From an uncultured Bacillota bacterium (lineage in GTDB: Bacteria; Bacillota; Clostridia; Oscillospirales; Oscillospiraceae): 64,000 nt of DNA. Position numbers and translations under genes: made by a program. How positions within the stretch are numbered: position 1 is the first letter of the stretch; each line of letters starts with the position of its first letter. Below, piece by piece: positions 22,734 to 31,179 of this stretch. The notes below the pieces were generated by a model, which was given only the letters and a program-made list of their open reading frames with translations, was not told the origin of the DNA and made no database searches. Location of the stretch: NCBI GenBank assembly GCA_947645675.1, contig CANSDP010000007.1, positions 1 through 64,000 on the forward strand, read 5' to 3'.

Positions 22734-22860
22734 AAAAACCTCCCGTCGTCAGACAGGAGGACAGCACAATCAAAAGAATATCCCTTTGAATGCACTCTCG
22801 GCAGGAATTATGCCCCGAAGGACCCCTGCTGTCTTTGAACGCAAGCCGTATTTTATCCCA
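22734..22860 (-). ncRNA. Ribosomal protein L10 leader (autoregulatory 5' UTR)
   Basis: Reverse strand GACAGCAGGGGTCC...ATAATTCCTGCCGAG followed by hairpin CCTCCTGTCTGACGACGGGAGGTTTTTT just upstream of rplJ. Confidence 0.75.
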
Positions 22861-23045
22861 TAGGCGGAAAAATGTCAACACCTTTTTCCAAAAACCCTCT
22901 GAATTTTTTTGACGGGCGCTGTTTCGGTAAAATCGCACAAATTTTCGTGCGAAAATCTCCGGGAACGTCTGTTCTTCTTGCATCCCGGGCCGTTTAGGCG
23001 TATAATGGCCCTGTACGAACGATACCCGGCGAAATTCCCGCTTCT

Positions 23046-23789
23046 GTGTTCCTGCTCTGGGAGGTGGCTGACTGTTTGAAACGTTTTTTGTATTTTCCCT
23101 GTGTCCTGTGCCTGGTGATCGGCCTGCTGGTGGGGGTCCTCCTGCCCGTTGATTTCCAGGAGGACGGCCAGCCCGCTCCGCCCGGAAACGCGCCGGACAC
23201 CTTCATCCCGCCCCCCGGTGCCTCTCCGGGCCAGTCCAGCGCCTCATCCGGTTCCGATTCCTCAGAGGCAGTCCTGGACCAGGCGGACAACTTCCCCCTA
23301 CTGAGTACCGCCTGCGCGGTCAACCGCTGCCTTCAGAGGCAAAGCTGGTCCGCCCTGGCCGCCTATGTCCATCCGGAGCGGGGCGTAACCTTCACCCCCT
23401 ACTCCACCGTGAAGCTGGACGCCGACCTGAACTTCACCCCGGACCAGATCAAAAATCTGGGCCAGGACCAGAACGTCTACACCTGGGGCTTTGAGGACGG
23501 CCGGGGCGGCCCCATCAAAATGACGGCGGCGCAGTATATTCAGCGGTACGTCTACGACAAGGACTACACCCAGGCCCCGGAGATCGGGGTGGACAGTATT
23601 ATCACTGCGGGCAACGCCCTGGAGAACCTCACCGAGGCCTATCCGGACTGCCGCTTTGTGGATTTCAGCTTCCCCAGCGCCGACCCGGTGAACGACGGAA
23701 TGGACTGGTCCTCCCTCAAGCTGGTCTTTGAGGCCAAGGGAGAGCACTGGTACCTGGTGGGCGTCGTCCACGGGGAGTGGACTATCTAG
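23046..23789 (+). CDS. Hypothetical membrane-anchored/secreted protein
   Basis: N-terminal TM (FLYFPCVLCLVIGLLVGVLL), Pro/Ser-rich linker, globular C-terminus. Confidence 0.6.
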   Translation: MFLLWEVADCLKRFLYFPCVLCLVIGLLVGVLLPVDFQEDGQPAPPGNAPDTFIPPPGASPGQSSASSGSDSSEAVLDQADNFPLLSTACAVNRCLQRQSWSALAAYVHPERGVTFTPYSTVKLDADLNFTPDQIKNLGQDQNVYTWGFEDGRGGPIKMTAAQYIQRYVYDKDYTQAPEIGVDSIITAGNALENLTEAYPDCRFVDFSFPSADPVNDGMDWSSLKLVFEAKGEHWYLVGVVHGEWTI

Positions 23790-23849
23790 GCTGCAAAGGC
23801 TCCCTCTTTGAGGGAGGCTTTGCGCTTTCAGCCGGAAAGGATTTTTGGA

Positions 23850-25241
23850 ATGAATATTATCATCGTAGGCAGCGGCAAGGTGGGCTTCACCCTGGCCGAG
23901 CAGCTGGTGAAGGAGGAGCACGACGTCACCATCGTGGACACCGACGAGGAGGCCCTCCGCCGGGCCGGCGACCAGCTGGACATCATGACCGTCCGGGGCA
24001 ACGGCGTATCCGCCTCCACCCTGCGGGAGGCGGGGGCCGGCGAGGCCGACCTTCTGGTGGCCGCAACCAACTCCGACGAGGTGAACATGGTCTGCTCCCT
24101 CACCGCCAAGAGCATGGGCGCCAAATACACCATCGCCCGCATCCGCAACCAGGAGTATACCAGCAGCGTGGCCGAGCTGCGCCAGAATCTGAAGATCGAC
24201 ATGGTCATCAACCCGGAGAACACCACCGCCGTGGAAATCTCCCGCCTGCTCCGCTTCCCCTCCGCCGCTAATATTGAGACCTTCTGCCGGGGGATGGTGG
24301 AGCTGATGGGCTTCCGCCTCCAGGAGGGAGACTTTCTGGTGGGAACTCCCCTGTATAACCTGCCCGGACAGATCAAGAAGCTGTCCCTTCTGTTCTGCGC
24401 CGTGGACCGGAACGGAGAGGTCTCCATCCCCAACGGCTCCTTCGTGCCCCAGGCGGGAGACAAGCTCTATCTCATCGGGCGGCCCAACAGTCTGGACCAG
24501 TTCTTCCGCCAGCTGGGCCGCTACGCCCCCAAGGTGAAGCAGGTCTTTCTGGTGGGGGGCGGCAAGGTATCTATGTACCTGGCCGGCATTTTGGACCGCA
24601 TCGGCATCCGCCTCAAGATTGTGGAGCGCAGCGAGGAGCGCTGCCGCCTCATCAGCGAGCGGTTCCCCCACGTCACCGTCATCTGCGGCGACGGCACCGA
24701 CTCCGAGCTTCTGGAGTCGGAGAACCTCACCGCCAGCGACGCCTTTATCTCCCTCACCGACCGGGACGAGGACAACCTGATTATCGCGCTGTACGCCATG
24801 CAGCAGGGGCTGGGCAAGGTCATTACCAAGTGCAACCGCCAGGGCTACGCCGGCATCGTCCGCTCCCTGGGGCTGGACAGCGTCATTTCCCCAAAATTTG
24901 TCACCGCCTCCCACATCCTCCACGTGGTCCGAGGGATGCAGAACTCCCAGGGCAGCGTGATGAACTCCCTCCACCGCATCGCCGACGGCGGCGCGGAGGC
25001 CATGGAGTTCACCGTGGGCCCCTCCACCCGTCATCTGGGCGTCCCCCTGAAGGACCTGCGCCTGCGCCCCGGGGTCCTGTTGGCCGTTATCGTCCGGGGC
25101 CGGGATATCATCATCCCGGAGGGCTCCTCCTTCCTCCAGGAGGGGGACCAGGTCATCATCATCGCCCGGGGGGGCGGCGTGCTGGACCTGAACGACATCC
25201 ACGCCGCTGAGCCCACGGCCTCGGGAGGGAGCGGGAGATGA
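23850..25241 (+). CDS. trkA: Trk system potassium transport regulatory protein
   Basis: MNIIIVGSGKVGFTLAEQLVKEEHDVTIVDTDEEAL; duplicated NAD-binding RCK domains. Confidence 0.95.
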   Translation: MNIIIVGSGKVGFTLAEQLVKEEHDVTIVDTDEEALRRAGDQLDIMTVRGNGVSASTLREAGAGEADLLVAATNSDEVNMVCSLTAKSMGAKYTIARIRNQEYTSSVAELRQNLKIDMVINPENTTAVEISRLLRFPSAANIETFCRGMVELMGFRLQEGDFLVGTPLYNLPGQIKKLSLLFCAVDRNGEVSIPNGSFVPQAGDKLYLIGRPNSLDQFFRQLGRYAPKVKQVFLVGGGKVSMYLAGILDRIGIRLKIVERSEERCRLISERFPHVTVICGDGTDSELLESENLTASDAFISLTDRDEDNLIIALYAMQQGLGKVITKCNRQGYAGIVRSLGLDSVISPKFVTASHILHVVRGMQNSQGSVMNSLHRIADGGAEAMEFTVGPSTRHLGVPLKDLRLRPGVLLAVIVRGRDIIIPEGSSFLQEGDQVIIIARGGGVLDLNDIHAAEPTASGGSGR

Positions 25242-26674
25242 ACATCAAGCTGGTCTTAAAGCTGGTGGGCCGGGTGCTGCTCATCGAGGCCGCCGCCCTG
25301 ACCGTCCCGCTGGCCGCCGCCCTGATCTACCGGGAGGACCCCCTCCCCTTCCTGTTGTCCATCGCCATCGTGGCCGGCATCGGCTTCGCCCTGTCCGCTC
25401 TGCCCGCCAAACAGCAGTTCTTCACCCGGGAGGGCTTTGTGGCGGTGGGCCTGATCTGGATCTTCACCGGCCTGGTAGGGGCCCTGCCCTTTATCCTCTG
25501 CGGCTATTTCGCCACCCCCATCGACGCCATTTTCGAGTCCTGCTCCGGCTTTACCACCACCGGCTCCACCATCCTCACTGACATTGAGTCCCTGCCCAAG
25601 GGCATCCTGTTCTGGCGGGCCTTCACTCACTGGCTGGGGGGCATGGGGGTGCTGGTGCTGGCTACCGCCATCGTGCCCAAGCTGGGCATCCGCTCCCACT
25701 ACCTGACCCAGGCGGAGACGCCGGGGCCGGTGTTCTCCAAGCTGGTGCCCAAGCAGTCCCAGACCTCCAAGATTCTGTACACCATGTACTTCGTCCTCAC
25801 CGCTCTGGAGGTCCTCTGCCTGAAAATCGCCGGACTGCCCCTGTACGACGCCCTGATTCACTCCTTCTCCACCGCCGGCACCGGAGGCTTCTCCAACCGG
25901 AACGCCAGTGTGGGGGCCTACGGTAATGTGGCCGTGGAGATGATTATTACGGTGTTCATGCTGCTGTTCTCGGTGAACTTCGCCATTTACTTCCTGCTTC
26001 TCACCAAAAAGTGGCGGGAGGCCGTAGCCAGCGACGAGCTGCGCTTCTTCCTGGCGGTGGTCCTTGGGTCCACGGCCATCCTCACCCTGGTCAACAGCGG
26101 GGTGTACGCCAGCCTGTGGGAGAGCTTCCGGTACACGGTGTTCCAGATAGCCGCCATCATCTCCACCACCGGCTTCGGCACCGCCGACTTTGTGCTCTGG
26201 CCCCAGTTCTCCCAGCTGATTCTGGTGCTGATTATGTTCTGCGGGGCCTGCGCCGGGTCCACCGGCGGCGGCATGAAGTGCTCCCGGGTGCTCCTTCTCC
26301 TCCGGGCCCTCCGCCGGGAGGTCCACCGCATCACCCACCCCCGCTCGGTAGAGGTGGTCAAGCTGGACGGCAAGCTGGTCAGCGAGTCCACCCTGCACAC
26401 CCTGCTGGTCTTTCTGGGGGGCTATGTGATCACCGTCTTTGCCGCCGCCCTCGTCATCTCTCTGGACGGCCAGTCCTTCGCCGTCTCCTTCAGCGCCGCC
26501 CTCACCTGTGTCAGCAACGTGGGCCCCGGCCTGGAGGCCATCGGCCCCAGCGGCAACTTCGCCGCTTTCTCCGGACTGTCCAAGGCCGTCATGTCCCTGT
26601 GCATGATCGTGGGCCGTCTGGAAATTTTCCCCATCCTGGTCCTGTTCAGCCCCTCCACCTGGCGGCGCACCTGA
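25238..26674 (+). CDS. trkH: TrkH family potassium uptake protein
   Basis: SCSGFTTTGSTIL...HWLGGMGVLVLATAIVPKLG...FSTAGTGGFSNRNAS...GACAGSTGGGMK. Confidence 0.95.
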   Translation: MNIKLVLKLVGRVLLIEAAALTVPLAAALIYREDPLPFLLSIAIVAGIGFALSALPAKQQFFTREGFVAVGLIWIFTGLVGALPFILCGYFATPIDAIFESCSGFTTTGSTILTDIESLPKGILFWRAFTHWLGGMGVLVLATAIVPKLGIRSHYLTQAETPGPVFSKLVPKQSQTSKILYTMYFVLTALEVLCLKIAGLPLYDALIHSFSTAGTGGFSNRNASVGAYGNVAVEMIITVFMLLFSVNFAIYFLLLTKKWREAVASDELRFFLAVVLGSTAILTLVNSGVYASLWESFRYTVFQIAAIISTTGFGTADFVLWPQFSQLILVLIMFCGACAGSTGGGMKCSRVLLLLRALRREVHRITHPRSVEVVKLDGKLVSESTLHTLLVFLGGYVITVFAAALVISLDGQSFAVSFSAALTCVSNVGPGLEAIGPSGNFAAFSGLSKAVMSLCMIVGRLEIFPILVLFSPSTWRRT

Positions 26675-26784
26675 GCCCTCTGTCCCGTCCTCCGGGTCTG
26701 TCAAAAATTTTTGAAAAAAGGTATTGACACCATTCGCTGATTATGGTATTATCTGTCTTGCGCTGATGAGTGCCACCCACAAAC

Positions 26785-26871
26785 GCGCGAGTGGTGGAAT
26801 TGGTAGACTCGCTGGCTTCAGGTGCCAGTGCTCGCAAGGGCGTGCGGGTTCGACTCCCGCCTCGCGCACCA
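26785..26871 (+). tRNA. tRNA-Leu (anticodon CAG), CCA encoded
   Basis: GCGCGAGTGGTGGAATTGGTAGACTCGCTGGCTTCAGGTGCCAGTG...GGGTTCGACTCCCGCCTCGCGCACCA; class II long variable arm. Confidence 0.97.
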
Positions 26872-26875
26872 AAAG

Positions 26876-26905
26876 AATCCGGAACCCTTAGGGTTCCGGA
26901 TTTTT
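26876..26905 (+). terminator. Terminator after tRNA-Leu
   Basis: AATCCGGAACCCTTAGGGTTCCGGATTTTTC. Confidence 0.85.
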
Positions 26906-26926
26906 CTTGTTCTCCCAGCTTCTGAT

Positions 26927-26966
26927 GAAACCGCCGCAGGCCTTGAAGGCCTGCGGCGGTTTGTTG
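26927..26966 (-). terminator. Terminator of the CofE-like gene
   Basis: Reverse strand ACCGCCGCAGGCCTTCAAGGCCTGCGGCGGTTT. Confidence 0.75.
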
Positions 26967-26978
26967 TGCTTTATCCTG

Positions 26979-27677
26979 TTACGCCTTTCGCAAAATGCCC
27001 ATGGGGGTACACTCGCCGCCCTGGCCCAGGGGGTTGTCCCCCAGCGCCCGGGCCAGCCAGTCCATAGAGGGCTCCTTCTCGGAGAAGCCCAGGATGTTGG
27101 CCCCCAAGTCGTTGATATCCACGATGGCCACCGGGTGCCCCAGGGCCTTGGCCAGCTTTTTGGAGGTTCCCATGGGGTCCTCGGGGGTGAGGACCACATA
27201 GTGGTCGTAGGGCGGGATGGTGCCGTGGGTGGGACCGTCGATGCCCCGGGCCTTGGGACCGGCCACATTGTAGAACCAGCCCCGCTGGCCGAAGATCTTG
27301 CCAATGACGGAACAGAAGGCGGCAAACAGGATCCGCAGGGTGCCGCACTCCTGGAGGGCCATCTCCATGGTCTCCGGGATGCCCAGGCCGATGCCGGCAG
27401 GGGTCTTGGTGACGTAGCGGCTCAGGGTGACCGCAAGCTTTCGGGGACGGATGTCCTCCATAGGGATAGCCCGGTTCTGGGTGCAGGCCACCGCCTTTTC
27501 CGAGATAAACAGGATGTCCCCCGGCCGCAGCTTGTCCCTGGGGTATTTGTTGACCACGTCCACCATGTCGTCGTCCTTTGTGATCAGGTGGGTCTTGACG
27601 GGAATACGCAGATAATCCACGCCGTCCACGGCACGGACCAGGTTCTTGCCGGGGTTGGCGCTGTAATTCTCACTCAT
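26979..27677 (-). CDS. Coenzyme F420-0:L-glutamate ligase-like protein (CofE superfamily)
   Basis: IPVKTHLITKDDDMVDVV...GDILFISEKAVACTQNR...; resembles FbiB/CofE-type proteins in Firmicutes. Confidence 0.65.
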   Translation of the reverse strand: MSENYSANPGKNLVRAVDGVDYLRIPVKTHLITKDDDMVDVVNKYPRDKLRPGDILFISEKAVACTQNRAIPMEDIRPRKLAVTLSRYVTKTPAGIGLGIPETMEMALQECGTLRILFAAFCSVIGKIFGQRGWFYNVAGPKARGIDGPTHGTIPPYDHYVVLTPEDPMGTSKKLAKALGHPVAIVDINDLGANILGFSEKEPSMDWLARALGDNPLGQGGECTPMGILRKA

Positions 27678-27718
27678 GGGGCAGGGCTCCTCTCATTGGT
27701 GCGTTATCGATTGATGTG

Positions 27719-27802
27719 TGTAGGGGCCGACGACCTCGGCGGCCCGCTGTTTCAGATGGCAAAATCGCCTTGGGCGGCGCGCCGGGGTCGTCGCGCCCTG
27801 CA
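27719..27802. repeat. GACGACC-type imperfect inverted repeat
   Basis: TGTAGGGGCCGACGACCTCGGCGGCCCG...CGGCGCGCCGGGGTCGTCGCGCCCTGCA; related to 18208-18291, 29501-29581, 38573-38656. Confidence 0.8.
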
Positions 27803-27843
27803 AAAAGGCCGATGGTTATTATACCACCGTTCCCTGGCAGATT

Positions 27844-29145
27844 CTACCCGTTTCCCAAATTTAATATTTCCCCCTCCAGATAGCCGTCCCCTACGCCGGT
27901 GACAGACACCTGCCGCAACTGGTTATGGAGATTTTCCCCGCTTTGGACCCGGACCTCGCAGTAGTGGGTGGTGTGGCCCCGCCAGAGGCCGTCCCGCTCC
28001 TCCTCAAAGAGGACCTCCGCCGTTTTCCACCGCTCCAGATAGCGCCGCTCCATCCTGGCCGCGATCTCGGCGGCACGGCGGGCCCGCTCCTCCTTCACCG
28101 CCTTGGGCACCTGACCGGGCATCGCCGCCGCCGGGGTGCCGGGGCGCTTGGAATAGGGGAAGATGTGCATGGCGGCAAAGGCGCACCGCTGGATGAAGTC
28201 CAGGGACTGGGCGAACTCCTCCTCGGTCTCCCCGGGGAAGCCCACGATCATGTCGGTGGTGACGGCGGGGGTTTGGAAGTACTTTCCCAGAAGGGACACG
28301 CTCTCAAAAAAACGGGCGGTGTCATATTTCCGGTTCATCCGTTTCAGGGTGGCGTCGCAGCCGGACTGCATGGACAGGTGAAAGTGGGGGCACAGGTTGT
28401 CCAATTCCGCCGCCCGGAGGCAAAACTCCCCGGTGACGGTCCGGGGCTCCAGAGAGCCCAGCCGGATGCGGCAGCCGGGGGCGGCGGCGCAGACGGCCTC
28501 CATCAGATCAATGAGGGAGGTCCCGTCCCGCAGGTCATGCCCCCAGGAGGAAATCTCAATGCCGGTGAGGACAAGCTCCTTATACCCCTCCCCGGCCAGC
28601 CTGGCCGCCTGGGCGGCGGCGTCTTGGAGGGGCAGGGAGCGGACCGGTCCCCGGGCGTAGGGGATGATACAGTAGGTGCAGAAGTTGACGCAGCCGTCCT
28701 CCACCTTCAGCATGGCCCGGGTGCGGCCCTCCAGCCCCCCGGCGGGGAGGGGCTCGAAGGTCCGGCGTTTCATGGCGTCGTCCAGGGCGGTGACTTTTTC
28801 CTGACGTTCCGCCCAGGCCCGCTCCACCAGCTCCACAAAGCCGGTCCGGTCCCCGGTGCCCGCCACCAGGTCCACGGGCAGGTTCTTTATATCGTCGGGG
28901 TGGGTCTGGGGGTAGCAGCCACACAGGGCCACCAACGCGTCCGGGGCCCGCTTCCGAGCCTGACGGACCACCTGCCGGGACTTCTTGTCGCTCACCGCCG
29001 TGACGGTGCAGGAGTTGATGATGTAGACGTCCGCCTCCCCCTCGAAGGGGGCCAGGACATGCCCCCGGGCGGTGAACAGCCGCTCCAGAGCCTGGGTCTC
29101 ATACTGGTTGACTTTGCAGCCCAGGGTGCAGAAGGCGATCCTCAT
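27844..29145 (-). CDS. mtaB: tRNA (N6-L-threonylcarbamoyladenosine(37)-C2)-methylthiotransferase
   Basis: MRIAFCTLGCKVNQYETQALERLF...KVEDGCVNFCTYCIIPYARGPVRSLP (radical SAM CxxxCxxC). Confidence 0.95.
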   Translation of the reverse strand: MRIAFCTLGCKVNQYETQALERLFTARGHVLAPFEGEADVYIINSCTVTAVSDKKSRQVVRQARKRAPDALVALCGCYPQTHPDDIKNLPVDLVAGTGDRTGFVELVERAWAERQEKVTALDDAMKRRTFEPLPAGGLEGRTRAMLKVEDGCVNFCTYCIIPYARGPVRSLPLQDAAAQAARLAGEGYKELVLTGIEISSWGHDLRDGTSLIDLMEAVCAAAPGCRIRLGSLEPRTVTGEFCLRAAELDNLCPHFHLSMQSGCDATLKRMNRKYDTARFFESVSLLGKYFQTPAVTTDMIVGFPGETEEEFAQSLDFIQRCAFAAMHIFPYSKRPGTPAAAMPGQVPKAVKEERARRAAEIAARMERRYLERWKTAEVLFEEERDGLWRGHTTHYCEVRVQSGENLHNQLRQVSVTGVGDGYLEGEILNLGNG

Positions 29146-29471
29146 CGGGCGGGGATGACGGCCAGAATAACCATGTCCTCATCGCCGTCGTTGATGAGGC
29201 TATGCTCATGCCCCCGAGGACAGTAGTGGCAGGAGCCCGCCGACACGGGCTCATATTCTCCGTCGCACACCACCCGGCCCGTTCCGGATACGATGTAGTA
29301 CATCTCGCTGTCCTCGGTGTGGGGATGCAGACCGATGACGCTGTGGGGCGCCAGATGCAGGTCCATGATCTGGATGTCCTCATTCTGAAAGGCCCGCTTG
29401 CGCATCTGCCCCTCGCCCCCCCTGGGGTTGGGGACAAGCTGTTCTTCCATTTGGTCAAAATTCAGTAACAT
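29142..29471 (-). CDS. Cupin domain protein
   Basis: DLHLAPHSVIGLHPHTEDSEMYYIVSGTGRVVCDGEYEPVSAGSCHYCPRGHEHSLIN. Confidence 0.88.
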   Translation of the reverse strand: MLLNFDQMEEQLVPNPRGGEGQMRKRAFQNEDIQIMDLHLAPHSVIGLHPHTEDSEMYYIVSGTGRVVCDGEYEPVSAGSCHYCPRGHEHSLINDGDEDMVILAVIPAR

Positions 29472-29500
29472 AGTGGTTTCCTCCTCGTTTTTTATTCTTT

Positions 29501-29619
29501 CGCAGGGCGGGACGACTCGGCCCGCCGCTTTCCGTCTCCGCGTCCGTTCAGGGACGGCGCGCCGGGTCGTCGCGCCCTACACACGTTTATTCTGCGGGCG
29601 GATGATATCCGCCCCTACA
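29501..29619. repeat. GACGACC-type inverted repeat plus adjacent REP palindrome
   Basis: AGGGCGGGACGACTCGGCCCGCCG...GGCGCGCCGGGTCGTCGCGCCCTACA then CGGGCGGATGATATCCGCCCCTACA. Confidence 0.8.
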
Positions 29620-30385
29620 CGCCCTCAAACTCGCAGTCCTCCCAGCGAAGGCTGTAATGCTCGTTGTTGTAGTCCAGGTCGTCCAGGTCCCCCGTCAGCT
29701 CCGGGTGGAGCATACAGGCTGTGTGTTCGCTGATATGCAGCCTTGTGTTTTGGGTAAACGCCGCCCCCTGGGCGCCGTAGAAGACCATCTGCTTGAAAAT
29801 ATCCATCGCCCGGCCCTGCTCCGACTGGGGCACCCCCTCCAGCCCGATGTCCGGCCGGCCGAATTTCCGCATACCCCGGGTGTGGAGCCAGAAGCTGCCG
29901 TCCTCCATGGGGCTCCACAGGAAGGCCACATGCTCCCAGGGGGAGAAGGGCGGATCAAAAAAGGGTTTCCACCCCTGGGGCGAGATGAGCCGCAGGGCGT
30001 GGAGGTCCAGCACCGCATCCGCCCCCATGTCCAGCGCCGCCTGGACAATACCCACGGCGTTGCGCAGATAGTCCAGGGTGTCGTCCTTTTGGACCTCCCC
30101 CTGGAGAATCAGCCAGGTCTCCCCGGCCTTTGCTTTCTCATACAGGGCCCTGTCCTGGTTCTCCAGCACCCGGCCCAGAGCGCCGCCCAGCAGCTGGTCC
30201 ATCTCGGCGGCATGCTCCGAGCGGCGGAAGGCCTTGAGCACCAGCCCGGCGGGCACCTCGTCCACACGGTGCCGGGAGCGGGAAATCTCCAGCTCCGCCT
30301 CCCCGTCTATGCCAATCACCGCGTAGTACAGATAGGGCCGCCTGCCCGTGTCCTGATAGTAGGGGCGCGCAAGCTGTTTTTCCAT
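29615..30385 (-). CDS. Hypothetical protein (DUF4261-like by loose resemblance)
   Basis: ORF trimmed to MEKQLARPYYQDTGRRPYLYYAVIGIDGEAELEISRSRHRV... Confidence 0.5.
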   Translation of the reverse strand: MEKQLARPYYQDTGRRPYLYYAVIGIDGEAELEISRSRHRVDEVPAGLVLKAFRRSEHAAEMDQLLGGALGRVLENQDRALYEKAKAGETWLILQGEVQKDDTLDYLRNAVGIVQAALDMGADAVLDLHALRLISPQGWKPFFDPPFSPWEHVAFLWSPMEDGSFWLHTRGMRKFGRPDIGLEGVPQSEQGRAMDIFKQMVFYGAQGAAFTQNTRLHISEHTACMLHPELTGDLDDLDYNNEHYSLRWEDCEFEGV

Positions 30386-30392
30386 CCTTCCG

Positions 30393-30992
30393 TCACTCCG
30401 TTTCATCGGTAATTTCTTCCATAATCCTTTCCGCAAAATAGGCAATATCCTCGTTTCCCGAGGAGACAAGTCCGGCAAACACCGGCAGGTGGCTGGTCAG
30501 CTTGTCCCGCAGCTGCTTTTCCCAATCCGTCTCCGCGCTTCTCCCGGTGCAGACCGCAAAGCCCAGGAAAATATCCAGCAGCTCCACCTTCAGTTCGTCG
30601 TCCAGCTCCCGCAGAGCAATCATCAGGAAGTCATAGGCGGGCAGGGCGGCGGAGGATATATAGGCGTGCTGGCGGCACAGGACCGCCCACAGATCGCCGG
30701 TGGCCCGTATGGCTCTCTCCCGGTCCCCGGAGAACAGGTCCCACAGGGAACGGGGCACGCTGGGGGTTTTCCCGGCCTGAAAGTGGGGAATGTCCTGGGC
30801 GGCGTTTCCGTAGGCGGTCTCATATTGGGACCAGTCAATCTCGTCAATCATTTTGTAGAGCACAGCGGTTTCCAACTGCCTTTCCTCCCTGTGAATATCT
30901 GATTTACAGCCCCTGTATGATGGCCTCCAGGCTGTCGCTGCACGCTGAAAAATGATAAATCCCTTTCCATTTTGACAAAACCGCCCACACAA
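30393..30992 (-). CDS. Hypothetical protein, possible orphan immunity-type protein
   Basis: Helical acidic protein IDEIDWSQYETAYGNAAQDIPHFQAG...; short intergenic to neighbours. Confidence 0.45.
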   Translation of the reverse strand: MCGRFCQNGKGFIIFQRAATAWRPSYRGCKSDIHREERQLETAVLYKMIDEIDWSQYETAYGNAAQDIPHFQAGKTPSVPRSLWDLFSGDRERAIRATGDLWAVLCRQHAYISSAALPAYDFLMIALRELDDELKVELLDIFLGFAVCTGRSAETDWEKQLRDKLTSHLPVFAGLVSSGNEDIAYFAERIMEEITDETE

Positions 30993-31179
30993 GGCCTTCT
31001 GTTTCGTCGTCTATGATTTCAGCAATGTAAGTGCCGCAATATTGGAACATCCGGCGCGGTATTTCGTATTCGGAAAATTTTGTTTTAGAAAGCTTAATTT
31101 CAGAAAGAATTTCACAACCAAGGCTTTCCAGAAAAGTCAATTCCTCTGCGGAATAATCGGTATCCAACACAAATTTCAT
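30904..31179 (-). CDS. Small hypothetical protein, possible immunity-type
   Basis: 91-aa ORF, locally AT-rich, overlaps the start region of the annotated 30393 ORF; stop abuts AAA gene cluster. Confidence 0.5.
   Translation of the reverse strand: MKFVLDTDYSAEELTFLESLGCEILSEIKLSKTKFSEYEIPRRMFQYCGTYIAEIIDDETEGLVWAVLSKWKGIYHFSACSDSLEAIIQGL

Noticed and set aside
23298-25202. 634-aa minus ORF over trkA
   Set aside because: Antisense artefact; TrkA on the plus strand is unambiguous.
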